64,000 bases of DNA from Saccharicrinis aurantiacus (GCF_001660705.2 NZ_LYBV02000036.1:62001-126000); one strand, 5' to 3'; numbered from the stretch's first letter, positions 9,787-18,569 are shown. A program made the numbers and translations. The notes: a model not told the origin generated them from the sequence alone.

Positions 9787-10809
9787 ATGAAATTAACGAA
9801 ACATCAAAACAACCCAATCTTAAAACCTCACGCAACAAATCCATGGGAAAACCTTGTGGTATGTAACCCAGGTGTGTGGTACGAAAACGGAAAATTTACT
9901 ATGCTTTATCGCGCCGCAGGTGACGATGAAGAACATTATATTCGCATGGGTACTGCTGTAAGTACTGATGGTGTAAACTTCGAAAGAGTTTCTGATGAGC
10001 CTACTTTTGGTCCTTCTGTTGACGGTCCTGATCAAGGTGGCGTTGAAGATCCTCGTATTGTTAAATTTGGCGATGACTTTTATGTAACTTATGCATATCG
10101 TCCACATCACCCAGGTCAGTATTGGAAATTTGCTCACGATGTTATTCTTTTACCAGAAACTAACGAGCACTCACCTGCAGTGATGAAAGACAATATTGCT
10201 AACTCAGCTTTAGCAGTAACTAAAGATTTTAAAAACTGGCGTCGTTTGGGTCGTGTAACCGATACTAATTTAGATGACCGTGATGTAATTCTTTTCCCAG
10301 AGAAAATTAACGGCAAATACGCCATGCTTCACCGCCCTAAACAATGGATTGGCGAAGGTTATGGCGTGGAGAAACCAGCTATTTGGATTCGTTTTTCTGA
10401 TGACTTAATGGTGTGGAACGAGCCTTCTACAATGCTTATTGGTGGTATCAATGGTACCTGGGAAGAAAAAGTGGGTGGATCAACTCCTCCGTTAAGAACT
10501 GAAGAAGGATGGTTAGTAATCTATCATGGTGTTGAAAACGGCGGAGAAGGTTATTATCGTGTTGGAGTTGCTTTATTAGATCTTGAAGATCCTACAAAAG
10601 TAATTGCACGTGCTGAGGACTGGATTATGGAGCCGGAGCACGATTACGAAAAAGAAGGTTTCTATAAAGGATGTGTTTTCCCAACAGGAAATGTAATTAT
10701 CGACGATACACTTTACGTGTACTATGGTGGTGCTGATAAATATATTGGTTTAGCAACATGTAGCGTAAAAGAAATTTTAGCATTCGTTAAGTCGAATTCT
10801 AAAAAATAA
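9787..10809 (+). CDS. GH130 family glycoside phosphorylase/hydrolase
   Basis: A 340-residue protein without a signal peptide, so it should act in the cytoplasm on imported oligosaccharides. The start (NPILKP...NPWENLVVCNPGVWYENGKFTMLYRAAG) and the GGVEDPRIV motif are typical of GH130, a five-bladed propeller family that contains beta-mannosyl phosphorylases and beta-1,2-mannosidases. Length matches the family. Phosphorolysis would yield mannose-1-phosphate; which activity applies cannot be decided by eye. It sits between two paralogous surface glycosidases, giving a simple scheme: outside cleavage, SusCD import, cytoplasmic phosphorolysis. It is followed by a terminator-like hairpin. Confidence 0.9.
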   Translation: MKLTKHQNNPILKPHATNPWENLVVCNPGVWYENGKFTMLYRAAGDDEEHYIRMGTAVSTDGVNFERVSDEPTFGPSVDGPDQGGVEDPRIVKFGDDFYVTYAYRPHHPGQYWKFAHDVILLPETNEHSPAVMKDNIANSALAVTKDFKNWRRLGRVTDTNLDDRDVILFPEKINGKYAMLHRPKQWIGEGYGVEKPAIWIRFSDDLMVWNEPSTMLIGGINGTWEEKVGGSTPPLRTEEGWLVIYHGVENGGEGYYRVGVALLDLEDPTKVIARAEDWIMEPEHDYEKEGFYKGCVFPTGNVIIDDTLYVYYGGADKYIGLATCSVKEILAFVKSNSKK

Positions 10810-10816
10810 TTTTTTT

Positions 10817-10869
10817 AGCCACCACTTATACTTGATTTATTTATTGGTATAGGGGTGGCTTTTTGTTTT
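10817..10869 (+). terminator. Terminator-like hairpin after the GH130 gene
   Basis: AGCCACC (10817) pairs with GGTGGCT (10854-10860), extended by an imperfect inner stem, and is followed by TTTTGTTTT. The long loop makes it a partial terminator. It overlaps the longest possible start of the next gene, which argues for the later start at 10888. Confidence 0.7.
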
Positions 10870-10887
10870 ATAATTAAAATTTGTCAC

Positions 10888-12411
10888 ATGAGATTATTTT
10901 CGGCAATATTAATTGCATTAACCATCATGTCTTGTACGCCTAAAAATCAGGTTACTGTAAATATAAATACTACAGATATAGTAACAGAAAATTTTATTGG
11001 AAACGGTGTGCAGCTCGATCCTTATCCGCATGCAGACACTAAAGATGCTGATTGGGGTTTGTTAATGACACCTGAAAAATGGGCCCGTGTGTATCACCGT
11101 TTAGATTATATGCAGCCGCATTTTATGCGTATTGTTGATCAGGCAAACTGGCGATATCTAAAAGGGTTTGATAAAAACAATAATCCAATAATTGATTTTG
11201 ATACTGATGAGGAAAAAGTGTTAGAGCAATTATTAGATTACTGTGAAAAAAACAATATTACCGTTCTTCTTGGCGAGTGGGGAGTACCTTATGAGGTGCA
11301 TGATGTGGATGCTGGCTTTTCAGGAATATTAAAGGGAGCGAACGATCCTGTATGGATTTCGATGATTGTGGATCATTTAGATTATTTAATTAATACTAAA
11401 GGGTATACTTGCATCCGTTATTTCAACCTAGTAAACGAGCCTAATGGCGATTGGTCTACCGTTGATGGCGATTACGATCAATGGAGAGAAGGAGCGAGCA
11501 TGTTGGCCCAAGCTTTACGCGATAAAGGTTTAGATAAAACCGTTACCATTGCCGGACCAGATGCCGTTGCGCATTGCGATAATCATAAATCAGATTATAC
11601 GGGTATGGAGTGGATTCACCAAGCCGCTGATGATTTAAAAGACGATATGGGCGCACTCGAAATTCATGCGTATCTCGAGGCTCATATTATTAGAGAAGGA
11701 AGAATTGAGATTGACTATGCGAATTTAGCAGAGAAAGCACGTGAAGTAAATTTACCTATCCTTTTTGGTGAGTTAGGTACAGATAGAAATAGTGCCGAAA
11801 ACCAAGCTCGTGTAGCGAAAGATCCATATGCTTGTGAAGATTCGCAAATGGATGTTTACGATTTTTCTTACGGAATTGATATGGCAAATGCTACCATTCA
11901 GGTTATGAACACTGGTTTTCATGGTTCTGCTGCCTGGGCTGCTGATGATGCCATGCATACCTTAAACGACCTTGGTAATAAAAATGAGATTAAGCGATGG
12001 GGCTTTTGGAATTCATTAGGAACGGAGCTATGTAACAACCCTGCCGATGAAGCTATTCGTCCGTGGTTCTATACATGGTCTTTAACTTGTAGATATATAC
12101 AGCCGGGTAGTTCAATTGTTAAAACCGAGGTGCTTAATTGCGAAGGTTTGCGCGTTGTAACAGCAGTTAATGGTAAGCAAGTAACAATTGGTATTGTAAA
12201 CACAACAGAGGCTGATCATAACCTGACTTTAAATGCTGATGTTGCATCAAATGCCTTATTTCAGGAATTTGTTTACGAAGAAAATGCCTATAAAGTTGAT
12301 GCTGAAGAATTCCCTGTTGCTGAGCAAAACAAGCTTAGCTTTAAGCAAAATCAATTAGATATTTCGGTTGCCGCTAATAGTTTTAGGTTATTAACAACCT
12401 ATAGCTTTTAG
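10888..12411 (+). CDS. Second clan GH-A (GH5-like) glycoside hydrolase lipoprotein
   Basis: 507 residues from the ATG at 10888. I chose this start because it gives a clean lipoprotein signal (MRLFSAILIALTIMSC), whereas the upstream ATG at 10855 lies inside the preceding terminator stem. It is a paralog of the protein at 8167-9690: GNGVQ at the mature start, acid/base Glu184 in FNLVNEPNGDWS, EIHAY, probable nucleophile Glu295 in LFGELGTD, and the shared RWGFWN segment. The two copies have diverged widely, which suggests different chain-length or linkage preferences on the same glycan. Exact family is not assigned. The symporter follows 28 bases downstream. Confidence 0.8.
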   Translation: MRLFSAILIALTIMSCTPKNQVTVNINTTDIVTENFIGNGVQLDPYPHADTKDADWGLLMTPEKWARVYHRLDYMQPHFMRIVDQANWRYLKGFDKNNNPIIDFDTDEEKVLEQLLDYCEKNNITVLLGEWGVPYEVHDVDAGFSGILKGANDPVWISMIVDHLDYLINTKGYTCIRYFNLVNEPNGDWSTVDGDYDQWREGASMLAQALRDKGLDKTVTIAGPDAVAHCDNHKSDYTGMEWIHQAADDLKDDMGALEIHAYLEAHIIREGRIEIDYANLAEKAREVNLPILFGELGTDRNSAENQARVAKDPYACEDSQMDVYDFSYGIDMANATIQVMNTGFHGSAAWAADDAMHTLNDLGNKNEIKRWGFWNSLGTELCNNPADEAIRPWFYTWSLTCRYIQPGSSIVKTEVLNCEGLRVVTAVNGKQVTIGIVNTTEADHNLTLNADVASNALFQEFVYEENAYKVDAEEFPVAEQNKLSFKQNQLDISVAANSFRLLTTYSF

Positions 12412-12439
12412 TTCTATTTTAATCTGTAAAATAATATAA

Positions 12440-14074
12440 ATGAGTATTAGTACAATTGATATCACAATCTTAGTAGTGTTCTTGGTGGGCATCATTTGGT
12501 GGGCACTCCGCAATGGACAAAGCGAAGATTCTGATTCATATTTTTTAGCAGGGCGAAGTATGAAATGGCCAATAATTGGTCTTTCTTTATTTGCCGCTAG
12601 TGTATCCAGTTCAACCCTTATGGGGCACTCAGGCGAAGGGTTTATTTCTGGTATAGCTGTTTTTAATTACAATTGGATTTCGGTATTGGTAATGGTGTTT
12701 TTCGCACTTTTCTTTTTACCATTCTATATTAAATCGGGTATTTTCACAATGCCTGAGTTTTTAGAGCGCAGATTCGATAAAAAGTCGAGATACTACTTTT
12801 CATTCATCACCATTTTTGGTAATGTATTCTTAGATGCTGCAGCTACCTTATACACGGGTTCATTAATTATTAAACTAATTTTTCCTGAGGTTGATTTATT
12901 CCTGATAATTGTAATAATGGCAATTATTGCAGGTAGTTACACCATTGTTGGTGGATTATCATCGGCCATTAATGCCGATGTTATTCAAGCTACCATCCTC
13001 ATTATAGGATCAGGTATTTTATACTTTTTTGCCATTCATGAGATTGGCGGTTGGGAAGAATTGGCAATGCGTTTTAACGATGGCGTTTGGCTTAAGTTAA
13101 CACGTCCGCTCGATGATCCTACTGTGCCATGGTTAGGCATGTGGTTGGGTATTCCAATTTTAGGCTTTTACTTTTGGGCCAATAACCAAGTTATGGTGCA
13201 GCGTGTTTTATCGGCAAAATCGATAGATCACGGTCGTAAAGGTGTTTTATTTGTAGGCTTCCTTTACTTATTCACATTGTTTATTTTTATCCTTCCAGGA
13301 TTAATCGGAAGAGGCATCAACTTATTCGATGTTGAGGGCCTACCACAACATATGGTTGATGGGAGTACTTTAAAATCGGCATTCGGTATCAATACCGATC
13401 AAGTATACCCTCGTATGATTGTGAAGTTGTTACCAGTAGGGCTTATCGGGATTATTTTGGCAGCTATGATTTCGGCCTTAACTTCGACCTTAAGTGCTAC
13501 CTTAAGTTCAGTATCTACCCTATTTACAATGGATTTTTATCAACGATTTGATAAAAATGCCGATAGTAAAAAGTTGGTTCGTGTAGGTCGTATCACATCA
13601 ATAGTAGTATTGGTATTTGCTATTTTTTGGGCGCCTGTAATACAGCAGTTCGATTCGTTGGTATCGTATTATCAAGAGGTAATGTCGTATTTAGCACCTC
13701 CAATTGTAGGAACCTTCTTTTTAGGTTTATTTTGGCAACGATCAAATGCAAAAGGCGCCATGTCTGGTTTGTTATCAGGTTTATTTGTTGCCGCAGCCAT
13801 AATGATTGCAAAATATGTGTTAGGCGTAGAAATAACACTTCACTTTTTATTGTTAGCGCCAATTGTGTTAATATTTAGTGTGGCAGTTAATGTGGTAGTT
13901 AGTTTATTAACTCCTGCGCCAAATCCGGTACAAGTGGCGCAAAACACTTGGACGAGAAAAATATGGCACGAAGAAAGCAAAGAACTAGAAGGTGTAGTTT
14001 GGTATAAAAACTTTAGAGTTTTAGCCTTAGCCTTGGTTATTGCTTGTTTTACCATGTACGCTATTTTCTTTTAA
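12440..14074 (+). CDS. Sodium/solute symporter (SSS family)
   Basis: A complete 544-residue inner-membrane carrier of 13 or so transmembrane segments, beginning with a membrane helix (IDITILVVFLVGIIWWAL) and carrying the SSS motif GSYTIVGGLSSAINAD. It probably imports the monosaccharide or disaccharide released by the PUL enzymes. Being last in the operon, it lies 28 bases after the second glycosidase and is closed by a strong terminator. It is nearly identical to the partial symporter at the start of the window, so recent duplication or gene conversion is likely. Confidence 0.93.
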   Translation: MSISTIDITILVVFLVGIIWWALRNGQSEDSDSYFLAGRSMKWPIIGLSLFAASVSSSTLMGHSGEGFISGIAVFNYNWISVLVMVFFALFFLPFYIKSGIFTMPEFLERRFDKKSRYYFSFITIFGNVFLDAAATLYTGSLIIKLIFPEVDLFLIIVIMAIIAGSYTIVGGLSSAINADVIQATILIIGSGILYFFAIHEIGGWEELAMRFNDGVWLKLTRPLDDPTVPWLGMWLGIPILGFYFWANNQVMVQRVLSAKSIDHGRKGVLFVGFLYLFTLFIFILPGLIGRGINLFDVEGLPQHMVDGSTLKSAFGINTDQVYPRMIVKLLPVGLIGIILAAMISALTSTLSATLSSVSTLFTMDFYQRFDKNADSKKLVRVGRITSIVVLVFAIFWAPVIQQFDSLVSYYQEVMSYLAPPIVGTFFLGLFWQRSNAKGAMSGLLSGLFVAAAIMIAKYVLGVEITLHFLLLAPIVLIFSVAVNVVVSLLTPAPNPVQVAQNTWTRKIWHEESKELEGVVWYKNFRVLALALVIACFTMYAIFF

Positions 14075-14100
14075 GCAGAAAGAATAATGTAATATTATTA

Positions 14101-14135
14101 GGGCTATCTCGGCAGAGATAGCCCTATTTTTATTT
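14101..14135 (+). terminator. Intrinsic terminator closing the PUL
   Basis: A 10-bp perfect stem GGGCTATCTC / GAGATAGCCC with loop GGCA is followed by TATTTTTATTT. It separates the PUL from the converging minus-strand cluster. Confidence 0.9.
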
Positions 14136-14188
14136 CTATTTATAGCATCATATTTTCCTATATCTAATGCTTTTTTTATAAATAGGGT

Positions 14189-14809
14189 TTATTTCTGATT
14201 ATCAATTTTAAAGGAATAGCCATCTTCTGCATTTCCATTTAAGGATATATTAACCTCAGTTACGCCTTCTAAATCTTGCTCAAAGAAATGATCGGTATTT
14301 AATACTGCAGAGTTAAGTAATGCTCCCTCTTGAATCTCTGAAGCAATTCCCCAGTACAATTTGGGCTTAAGAACAAAAGTGGCTTTTTGGCCATAACCAA
14401 CAATGTTTTTGGTCATCATCAATTTACCATCTTTGTATAAAGATGCACTTACACCATCAGGTATGTTTGCATCATTATTAATATCGATTGATTTAGTATC
14501 AGAAGCATTTCCGTTTTGAGCAAGCACAATACCAGTATCGTTTTTGCTCACTGTATATCGTTTTCCAATATCCGATGATAAAACCTGAGTCTTATTCATT
14601 CCGCCTTTCCATGTGGCTCCTACTTCTGTAATAATAGGAAATACAAAACTACTAGAAGAACCTCGTCCTATATCAGGAATAGTTCGCCATGCCACGCCTT
14701 CCTTTAGTACATCGAAGGTTGGGATTTCGTTTTTTGTAAATACAAAAACCGTAGGTAAGTCCTTATTCATGGACTTATTAGTGTAGGTAATTTTAATTTC
14801 TGTTGACAT
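14189..14809 (-). CDS. Unrecognised 206-residue protein, paralog family member 1
   Basis: I do not recognise this family. The protein is 206 residues, has no signal peptide or membrane segment, and looks beta-rich. Features shared by all four members are ITYxNxSxNxDxPxxFVFxxNE at the start, GVAW, IGRGSxSxF near residue 50, IGKRYTV-like, a TGIVLxxxGNA block near residue 95, a KxYxGIASxI segment and SLNGNAxxGYxFxI at the end. It differs from the next upstream copy at only about 16 of 206 positions, so that pair is a recent duplication. It is the last gene of a tight five-gene minus-strand operon (19-base gap to the neighbour). The lack of export signals suggests a cytoplasmic role or release by a non-Sec route. 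Confidence 0.85.
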   Translation of the reverse strand: MSTEIKITYTNKSMNKDLPTVFVFTKNEIPTFDVLKEGVAWRTIPDIGRGSSSSFVFPIITEVGATWKGGMNKTQVLSSDIGKRYTVSKNDTGIVLAQNGNASDTKSIDINNDANIPDGVSASLYKDGKLMMTKNIVGYGQKATFVLKPKLYWGIASEIQEGALLNSAVLNTDHFFEQDLEGVTEVNISLNGNAEDGYSFKIDNQK

Positions 14810-14828
14810 AATAATATTAATTTAGAGT

Positions 14829-15449
14829 TTATTTTTGACTATCAATTTTAAAGGAATAACCATCTTCTGCATTTCCATTTAAGGATATGTTAACTTCGCT
14901 TACGCCTTCTAAATCTTGCTCAAAAAAATGATCGGTATTTAACACTGCTGAGTTGATTAATTCACCCTCTTGAATCTCCGATGCAATACCCCAATACAAT
15001 TTGGGTTTAAGAACAAACGTGGCTTTTTGACCATAACCAACAATTTTTTTTGTCATCATTAATTTGTTGTCTTTGTATAATGAGGCACTCACACCATCAG
15101 GTATATTAGCATCATTATTTACTTCTATCGATTTAGTGTCAGAAGCATTTCCATTTTGAGCAAGTACAATACCAGTATCGTTTTTGCTCACTGTATATCG
15201 TTTTCCAATATCCGAAAGCAAAATTTGGGTTTTATTTACTCCTTCTTGCCAAGTAGCACCGACTTCGGTACTTATTGGGAATACAAAACTACTAGAAGAG
15301 CCTCGTCCTATATCAGGAATAATTCGCCACGCCACGCCTTCTTTTAATGCATCGAAGGTAGGAATCTCGTTTTTTGTAAATACAAAAACCGTTGGTAAGT
15401 CTTTATTCATAGACTTATTAGTGTAGGTAATTTTAATTTCTGTTGACAT
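14829..15449 (-). CDS. Unrecognised 206-residue protein, paralog family member 2
   Basis: Nearly identical to the downstream copy (about 92% by eye); most changes are conservative, such as D/E and V/I. All family landmarks listed for member 1 are present: FVFTKNE, IGRGSSSSF, TGIVLAQNGNAS, LYWGIASEI and SLNGNAEDGYSF. There is no signal peptide. It lies 31 bases downstream of the 254-residue gene in the same operon. Retention of two intact near-copies in tandem suggests selection for dose or very recent amplification. Function unknown. Confidence 0.85.
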   Translation of the reverse strand: MSTEIKITYTNKSMNKDLPTVFVFTKNEIPTFDALKEGVAWRIIPDIGRGSSSSFVFPISTEVGATWQEGVNKTQILLSDIGKRYTVSKNDTGIVLAQNGNASDTKSIEVNNDANIPDGVSASLYKDNKLMMTKKIVGYGQKATFVLKPKLYWGIASEIQEGELINSAVLNTDHFFEQDLEGVSEVNISLNGNAEDGYSFKIDSQK

Positions 15450-15480
15450 GTTTTTATTTATTAGTGTTTATTAAAAATAA

Positions 15481-16245
15481 TTATTCTTTAGGCTTAAAAG
15501 TTTCAACTGAAGTTGTTAACCCTTTAAGAAATGTTCTTCCTGCAGAAAATTCTGTTAGTGCATGTATTATATCCTGTGAAGAAAATTTATTACCAGAAAC
15601 TGGATAACTCTTTGAAGACAGGCATTTAACATCAGCAATAGTTGTTTCTATCGATATTTTTAAGCTTCCAGAAACGTAGTCTTCATCTTTAATAGTAATT
15701 TTTGTATCTCCTATTTCAGGATTGCAGGTAGGTAGAGTAATTGTTGCCCCTGTAATATTTCCTGACTTTAAATTACTTTTTATTTGTTCTAACTTTGATT
15801 TTATTCTTGTCCGAATTTCATCGTTCATTTTACTTCCCAGAAAGCTCATCAAATCTTTTTGGAAACCACTAGAGGGTGTAGGGATTTTATTATTTGATGT
15901 TAGAACAATTGATACATAAGTATTTTCAACTTGTTGTTCACTACCCTCTTCTAAATAACTTTCAATTCCTTTTTCAATATCAATCAACTCTTCGGTTGGT
16001 GTATTTGCTGTTTCACTCATTTTTATTTGTTTTATGTTTGTGATACCATTGTTACATTCTAATTTGCCTCCGTTTTCTATTATTTTTCTATTATATTCTT
16101 CGTGTGAAAAAATATCAGTATCAGAAGGACTTCCATGAATTAAGATGTTTCCGTTATCTAAAAAACGGTAGTTCCAATTACCATTGTTCGGTAAGATTTT
16201 ATTAACATTCAGAATACCAGATATTTTAAATGCATAATCTTTCAT
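15481..16245 (-). CDS. Unrecognised 254-residue protein inside the paralog operon
   Basis: This gene interrupts the run of ~206-residue paralogs and does not belong to their family. The first ~75 residues contain a short beta-like segment (NWNYRFLDNGNILIHGS). A polar, acidic linker around residues 80-110 is followed by a mixed region with the repeated-charge helix MNDEIRTRIKSKLEQIKSNLKSG and a C-terminal beta-rich part. There is no signal peptide, membrane segment or catalytic motif that I recognise. Gaps of 31 and 12 bases to its neighbours place it firmly in the same operon. It could be a partner or a carrier of the paralogous proteins; that is a guess. Confidence 0.75.
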   Translation of the reverse strand: MKDYAFKISGILNVNKILPNNGNWNYRFLDNGNILIHGSPSDTDIFSHEEYNRKIIENGGKLECNNGITNIKQIKMSETANTPTEELIDIEKGIESYLEEGSEQQVENTYVSIVLTSNNKIPTPSSGFQKDLMSFLGSKMNDEIRTRIKSKLEQIKSNLKSGNITGATITLPTCNPEIGDTKITIKDEDYVSGSLKISIETTIADVKCLSSKSYPVSGNKFSSQDIIHALTEFSAGRTFLKGLTTSVETFKPKE

Positions 16246-16257
16246 TTTACATATGTT

Positions 16258-16887
16258 TTAGCTTCCTCTTTCTATTTGAAACTGATAGCCTTTTTGCGCA
16301 TTCCCATTTAAAGAAATCTCTACATAAGTAAATCCTGTAAGATCTAATTCGAAAAATTTAGTACTACTAAGCACAGCCGATTTTAAACTACTACCTCTAG
16401 TTATGTCAGATGCTAATCCAAAATAAATTTTATTGGTAGGCTTAAATATTGCAGATTGTCCATATCCTACCTGATTCTTTGCTAATAGTATTTTACCACT
16501 ATTGCAAAATTGAGCTGATATTCCATCAATAACTTCTATAGTATTTTCTATTTCAATGGTCTTTTCATCCGAAGCTTCACCATCAGGCTTTAATACAATA
16601 CCAGTTGTATCTTGCATAACCTGATATTTACTTCCTATTTTAGCAGTAATTTGTGCTGTTTTATTAGAAAAGTTATCCCAATAAGCTTGCACACTAAATT
16701 GATCATTGTAATAAAAGGTAGAACGGGATCCCCTGCCTATATTTTTAATTACACTCCACGCAACACCTTCTTCCAAACAATCAAAATTAGGCGTTTCATT
16801 TTGAGCAAAAACAAACACTTGGGGCAAGGATTTATTCACCGAGTTATTAATGTAGCAAATCTTGGTTCCTCTTTTTAAATTATCCAT
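16258..16887 (-). CDS. Unrecognised 209-residue protein, paralog family member 3
   Basis: A diverged member of the same family: KICYINNSVNKSLPQVFVFAQNE at the start, GVAW, IGRGSRSTF, TGIVLKPDGEAS, KIYFGLASDI and ISLNGNAQKGYQFQI at the end. There is no signal peptide. Its start codon shares one base with the stop codon of the upstream member (TAATG), which indicates translational coupling. The family core is kept while loop regions vary, as expected of an old duplication. Function unknown. Confidence 0.82.
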   Translation of the reverse strand: MDNLKRGTKICYINNSVNKSLPQVFVFAQNETPNFDCLEEGVAWSVIKNIGRGSRSTFYYNDQFSVQAYWDNFSNKTAQITAKIGSKYQVMQDTTGIVLKPDGEASDEKTIEIENTIEVIDGISAQFCNSGKILLAKNQVGYGQSAIFKPTNKIYFGLASDITRGSSLKSAVLSSTKFFELDLTGFTYVEISLNGNAQKGYQFQIERGS

Positions 16888-17510
16888 TATTCTTGATGAT
16901 CTATTTTAAAGTGATAACCAATTTCTGCATTCCCATTTAAAGAAACTGTTGCAGCACTAACATTTGCTAAATCCTGTTCAAAAAATTGAACACTATCTAA
17001 CACAGCAGAAGAAATAGATTGGGAAACCTTAATTTCAGAGGCAATACCCCAATAAATTTTAGGTGCTAATTGAAAGGAAGCTTTTTGCTCATAAGCTACA
17101 ATGTTTTTTTTCACAATCACATTGCCACCTTTAAGGAGTTGTGCGCTTATACCTTTCTTTACTTGGATATTATTCATTAATTCAATATCCTTGGGGCTAA
17201 TCGCATTTCCATCTTCCATCAATAAAATTCCAGTAGCATTTTTCTTTACTGTATACCGCTTGCCAATTTCACATGTCAATTGATTGGTTTCATTCGCTCC
17301 TGCTTCCCACGTTGCTAGGATGCTAGTTTTTGAGGGAAATAAAAAAGTACTACGCGAACCTCTTCCAATATTCTTAATTACTTTCCATGCTACACCATCG
17401 CGTATAGCATCAAAAGATGGCAACTCATTTTGGGTGAAAACAAATATGCTAGGCCTATCCTCATTTAAGGAATTATTGACATAGGTTATCTTTACGTCGC
17501 TATGGTGCAT
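16887..17510 (-). CDS. Unrecognised 207-residue protein, paralog family member 4 (operon head)
   Basis: First gene of the five-gene operon. It shares the family landmarks: ITYVNNSLNEDRPSIFVFTQNE, GVAWKVI, IGRGSRSTF, TGILLMEDGNA, KIYWGIASEI and SLNGNAEIGYHFKI. The start is supported by a good Shine-Dalgarno sequence (AAAGGAG, six bases before ATG), which is unusual in Bacteroidota, where translation generally does not rely on one. No signal peptide. Its stop overlaps the start of member 3. The promoter should lie in the 570-base gap upstream. Function unknown. Confidence 0.83.
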   Translation of the reverse strand: MHHSDVKITYVNNSLNEDRPSIFVFTQNELPSFDAIRDGVAWKVIKNIGRGSRSTFLFPSKTSILATWEAGANETNQLTCEIGKRYTVKKNATGILLMEDGNAISPKDIELMNNIQVKKGISAQLLKGGNVIVKKNIVAYEQKASFQLAPKIYWGIASEIKVSQSISSAVLDSVQFFEQDLANVSAATVSLNGNAEIGYHFKIDHQE

Positions 17511-18080
17511 AACAAGCTCCTTTCATTTTTTCTTTTTCCATGGTTGTATTTTATTATTAATACTCGCTTCCGTTGTTTAACGATCGCTCTGGGTTTAAAT
17601 TATGGATAGTTTAATACGCATACTTAAGCAATAAAACTGTGCTTGTCTTTCTGTTTAAGATAAATATCTTATGCACACTGTTGGGTAACTTAGCGTATTT
17701 AAACTATTCATAGTAAGCGCATGTTCTGATCTGCAGTACCAGCTCATGGGTTTCATAAATTCTATTTGTACAGTTATTGAATTTCAGTATGTTAAAGTTA
17801 CTGCACTGTCACGTGGTATCTTTGTACTTACCATGCAACTTTTTAGCAATTTGACTCATTATAAGCGTTTAGTCATTCTGCATATGAAGCGAATGTTTAA
17901 CTATTACTAAGGCATGTTAATTGAGCAGTAAAAAGTAAGTATGAGAGAGCGTGAAAATCTTATACTTTTCAAATAACAAAACAATTTGTACATTACTAAT
18001 ATCATCAATTAGTTTTTGGTAGTTTAAACTACTGTTGCTACCATTAATTAAAGAAAATAAAAAACGATCTCACAAAACTA
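17511..18080. other. Intergenic region between the paralog operon and the Stv-like gene
   Basis: 570 bases without a credible ORF. Around 17759-17859 it carries a diverged copy of the sequence that flanks and includes the 3' end of the AraC-type regulator gene: TCTATTTGTACAGTTATTGAAT, then CAACTTTTTAGCAATTTGACTCAT. The promoter of the operon at 14189-17510 should be here. Confidence 0.7.
17759..17859. repeat. Diverged repeat copy A (regulator 3' end)
   Basis: Matches copies at 18963-19073 (the intact regulator) and 19907-20020 (a decayed regulator). The clearest blocks are TTGTACAGTTATTGAAT and TTTTAGCAATTTGACTCAT. I could not follow homology into the coding part of the regulator here. Confidence 0.65.
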
Positions 18081-18569
18081 TTAATTCAGGTCAGCATAGT
18101 TACCTGATACCTGATTAACACAAGCAGACCAGTATAATTTAAGTTTTTCTCCATCCCCTAATTTTCTTAATGCATCTTGGATTTTGCTATCTGTTTTTAT
18201 TAAATCAGATAGCAAAGTAGGATTATCAACCGTAACAACATTCTCTTTTTCTCCTATAACAACCTCACCCCAGCTACTAAGATCTCCTAAGTTATATAGT
18301 GTAAAATCAGGTGAATATGACCCACCTGTATAAATCACAAAGGGAGGCTCTATAATTGTATTTCCACTACCATTATCATGATGCAATGTTAGCGTCTTAA
18401 TTTCAATTTGATCAATTAAGGTTTCTGCTACCGAGGTTGTTAAAGCATATCCAACAGGTGACAAAATATAAAGATCAATATTTTTTGGAAGCAGCATATT
18501 AAACTGTCCGCCTGGATAACTACCATGTCCTAAAAGGACTAAATCATTGTTATTAACAAGTACACTCAT
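18081..18569 (-). CDS. Putative Stv-domain-like protein (162 residues)
   Basis: A small protein with no signal peptide. Its layout resembles what I remember of the putative adhesin Stv domain: an early LVLLGHGSYPGGQF (HG-G), a LLPKNIDLYILSPVGYAL stretch, a mid SPDFTLYNL segment, and a C-terminal LKLYWSACVNQ motif. The resemblance rests on memory of the pattern, not a search, so the name is tentative. It is co-oriented with the paralog operon but separated from it by 570 bases, and lies downstream of the AraC-type regulator gene on the same strand. A TTTA tetranucleotide run and a 7-bp inverted repeat (CTACTAG / CTAGTAG) precede its start. Confidence 0.65.
   Translation of the reverse strand: MSVLVNNNDLVLLGHGSYPGGQFNMLLPKNIDLYILSPVGYALTTSVAETLIDQIEIKTLTLHHDNGSGNTIIEPPFVIYTGGSYSPDFTLYNLGDLSSWGEVVIGEKENVVTVDNPTLLSDLIKTDSKIQDALRKLGDGEKLKLYWSACVNQVSGNYADLN

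Noticed and set aside
10855-10887. Earlier start for the second GH-A lipoprotein
   Set aside because: It falls inside the terminator stem of the GH130 gene and would bury the lipoprotein signal behind 11 extra residues.
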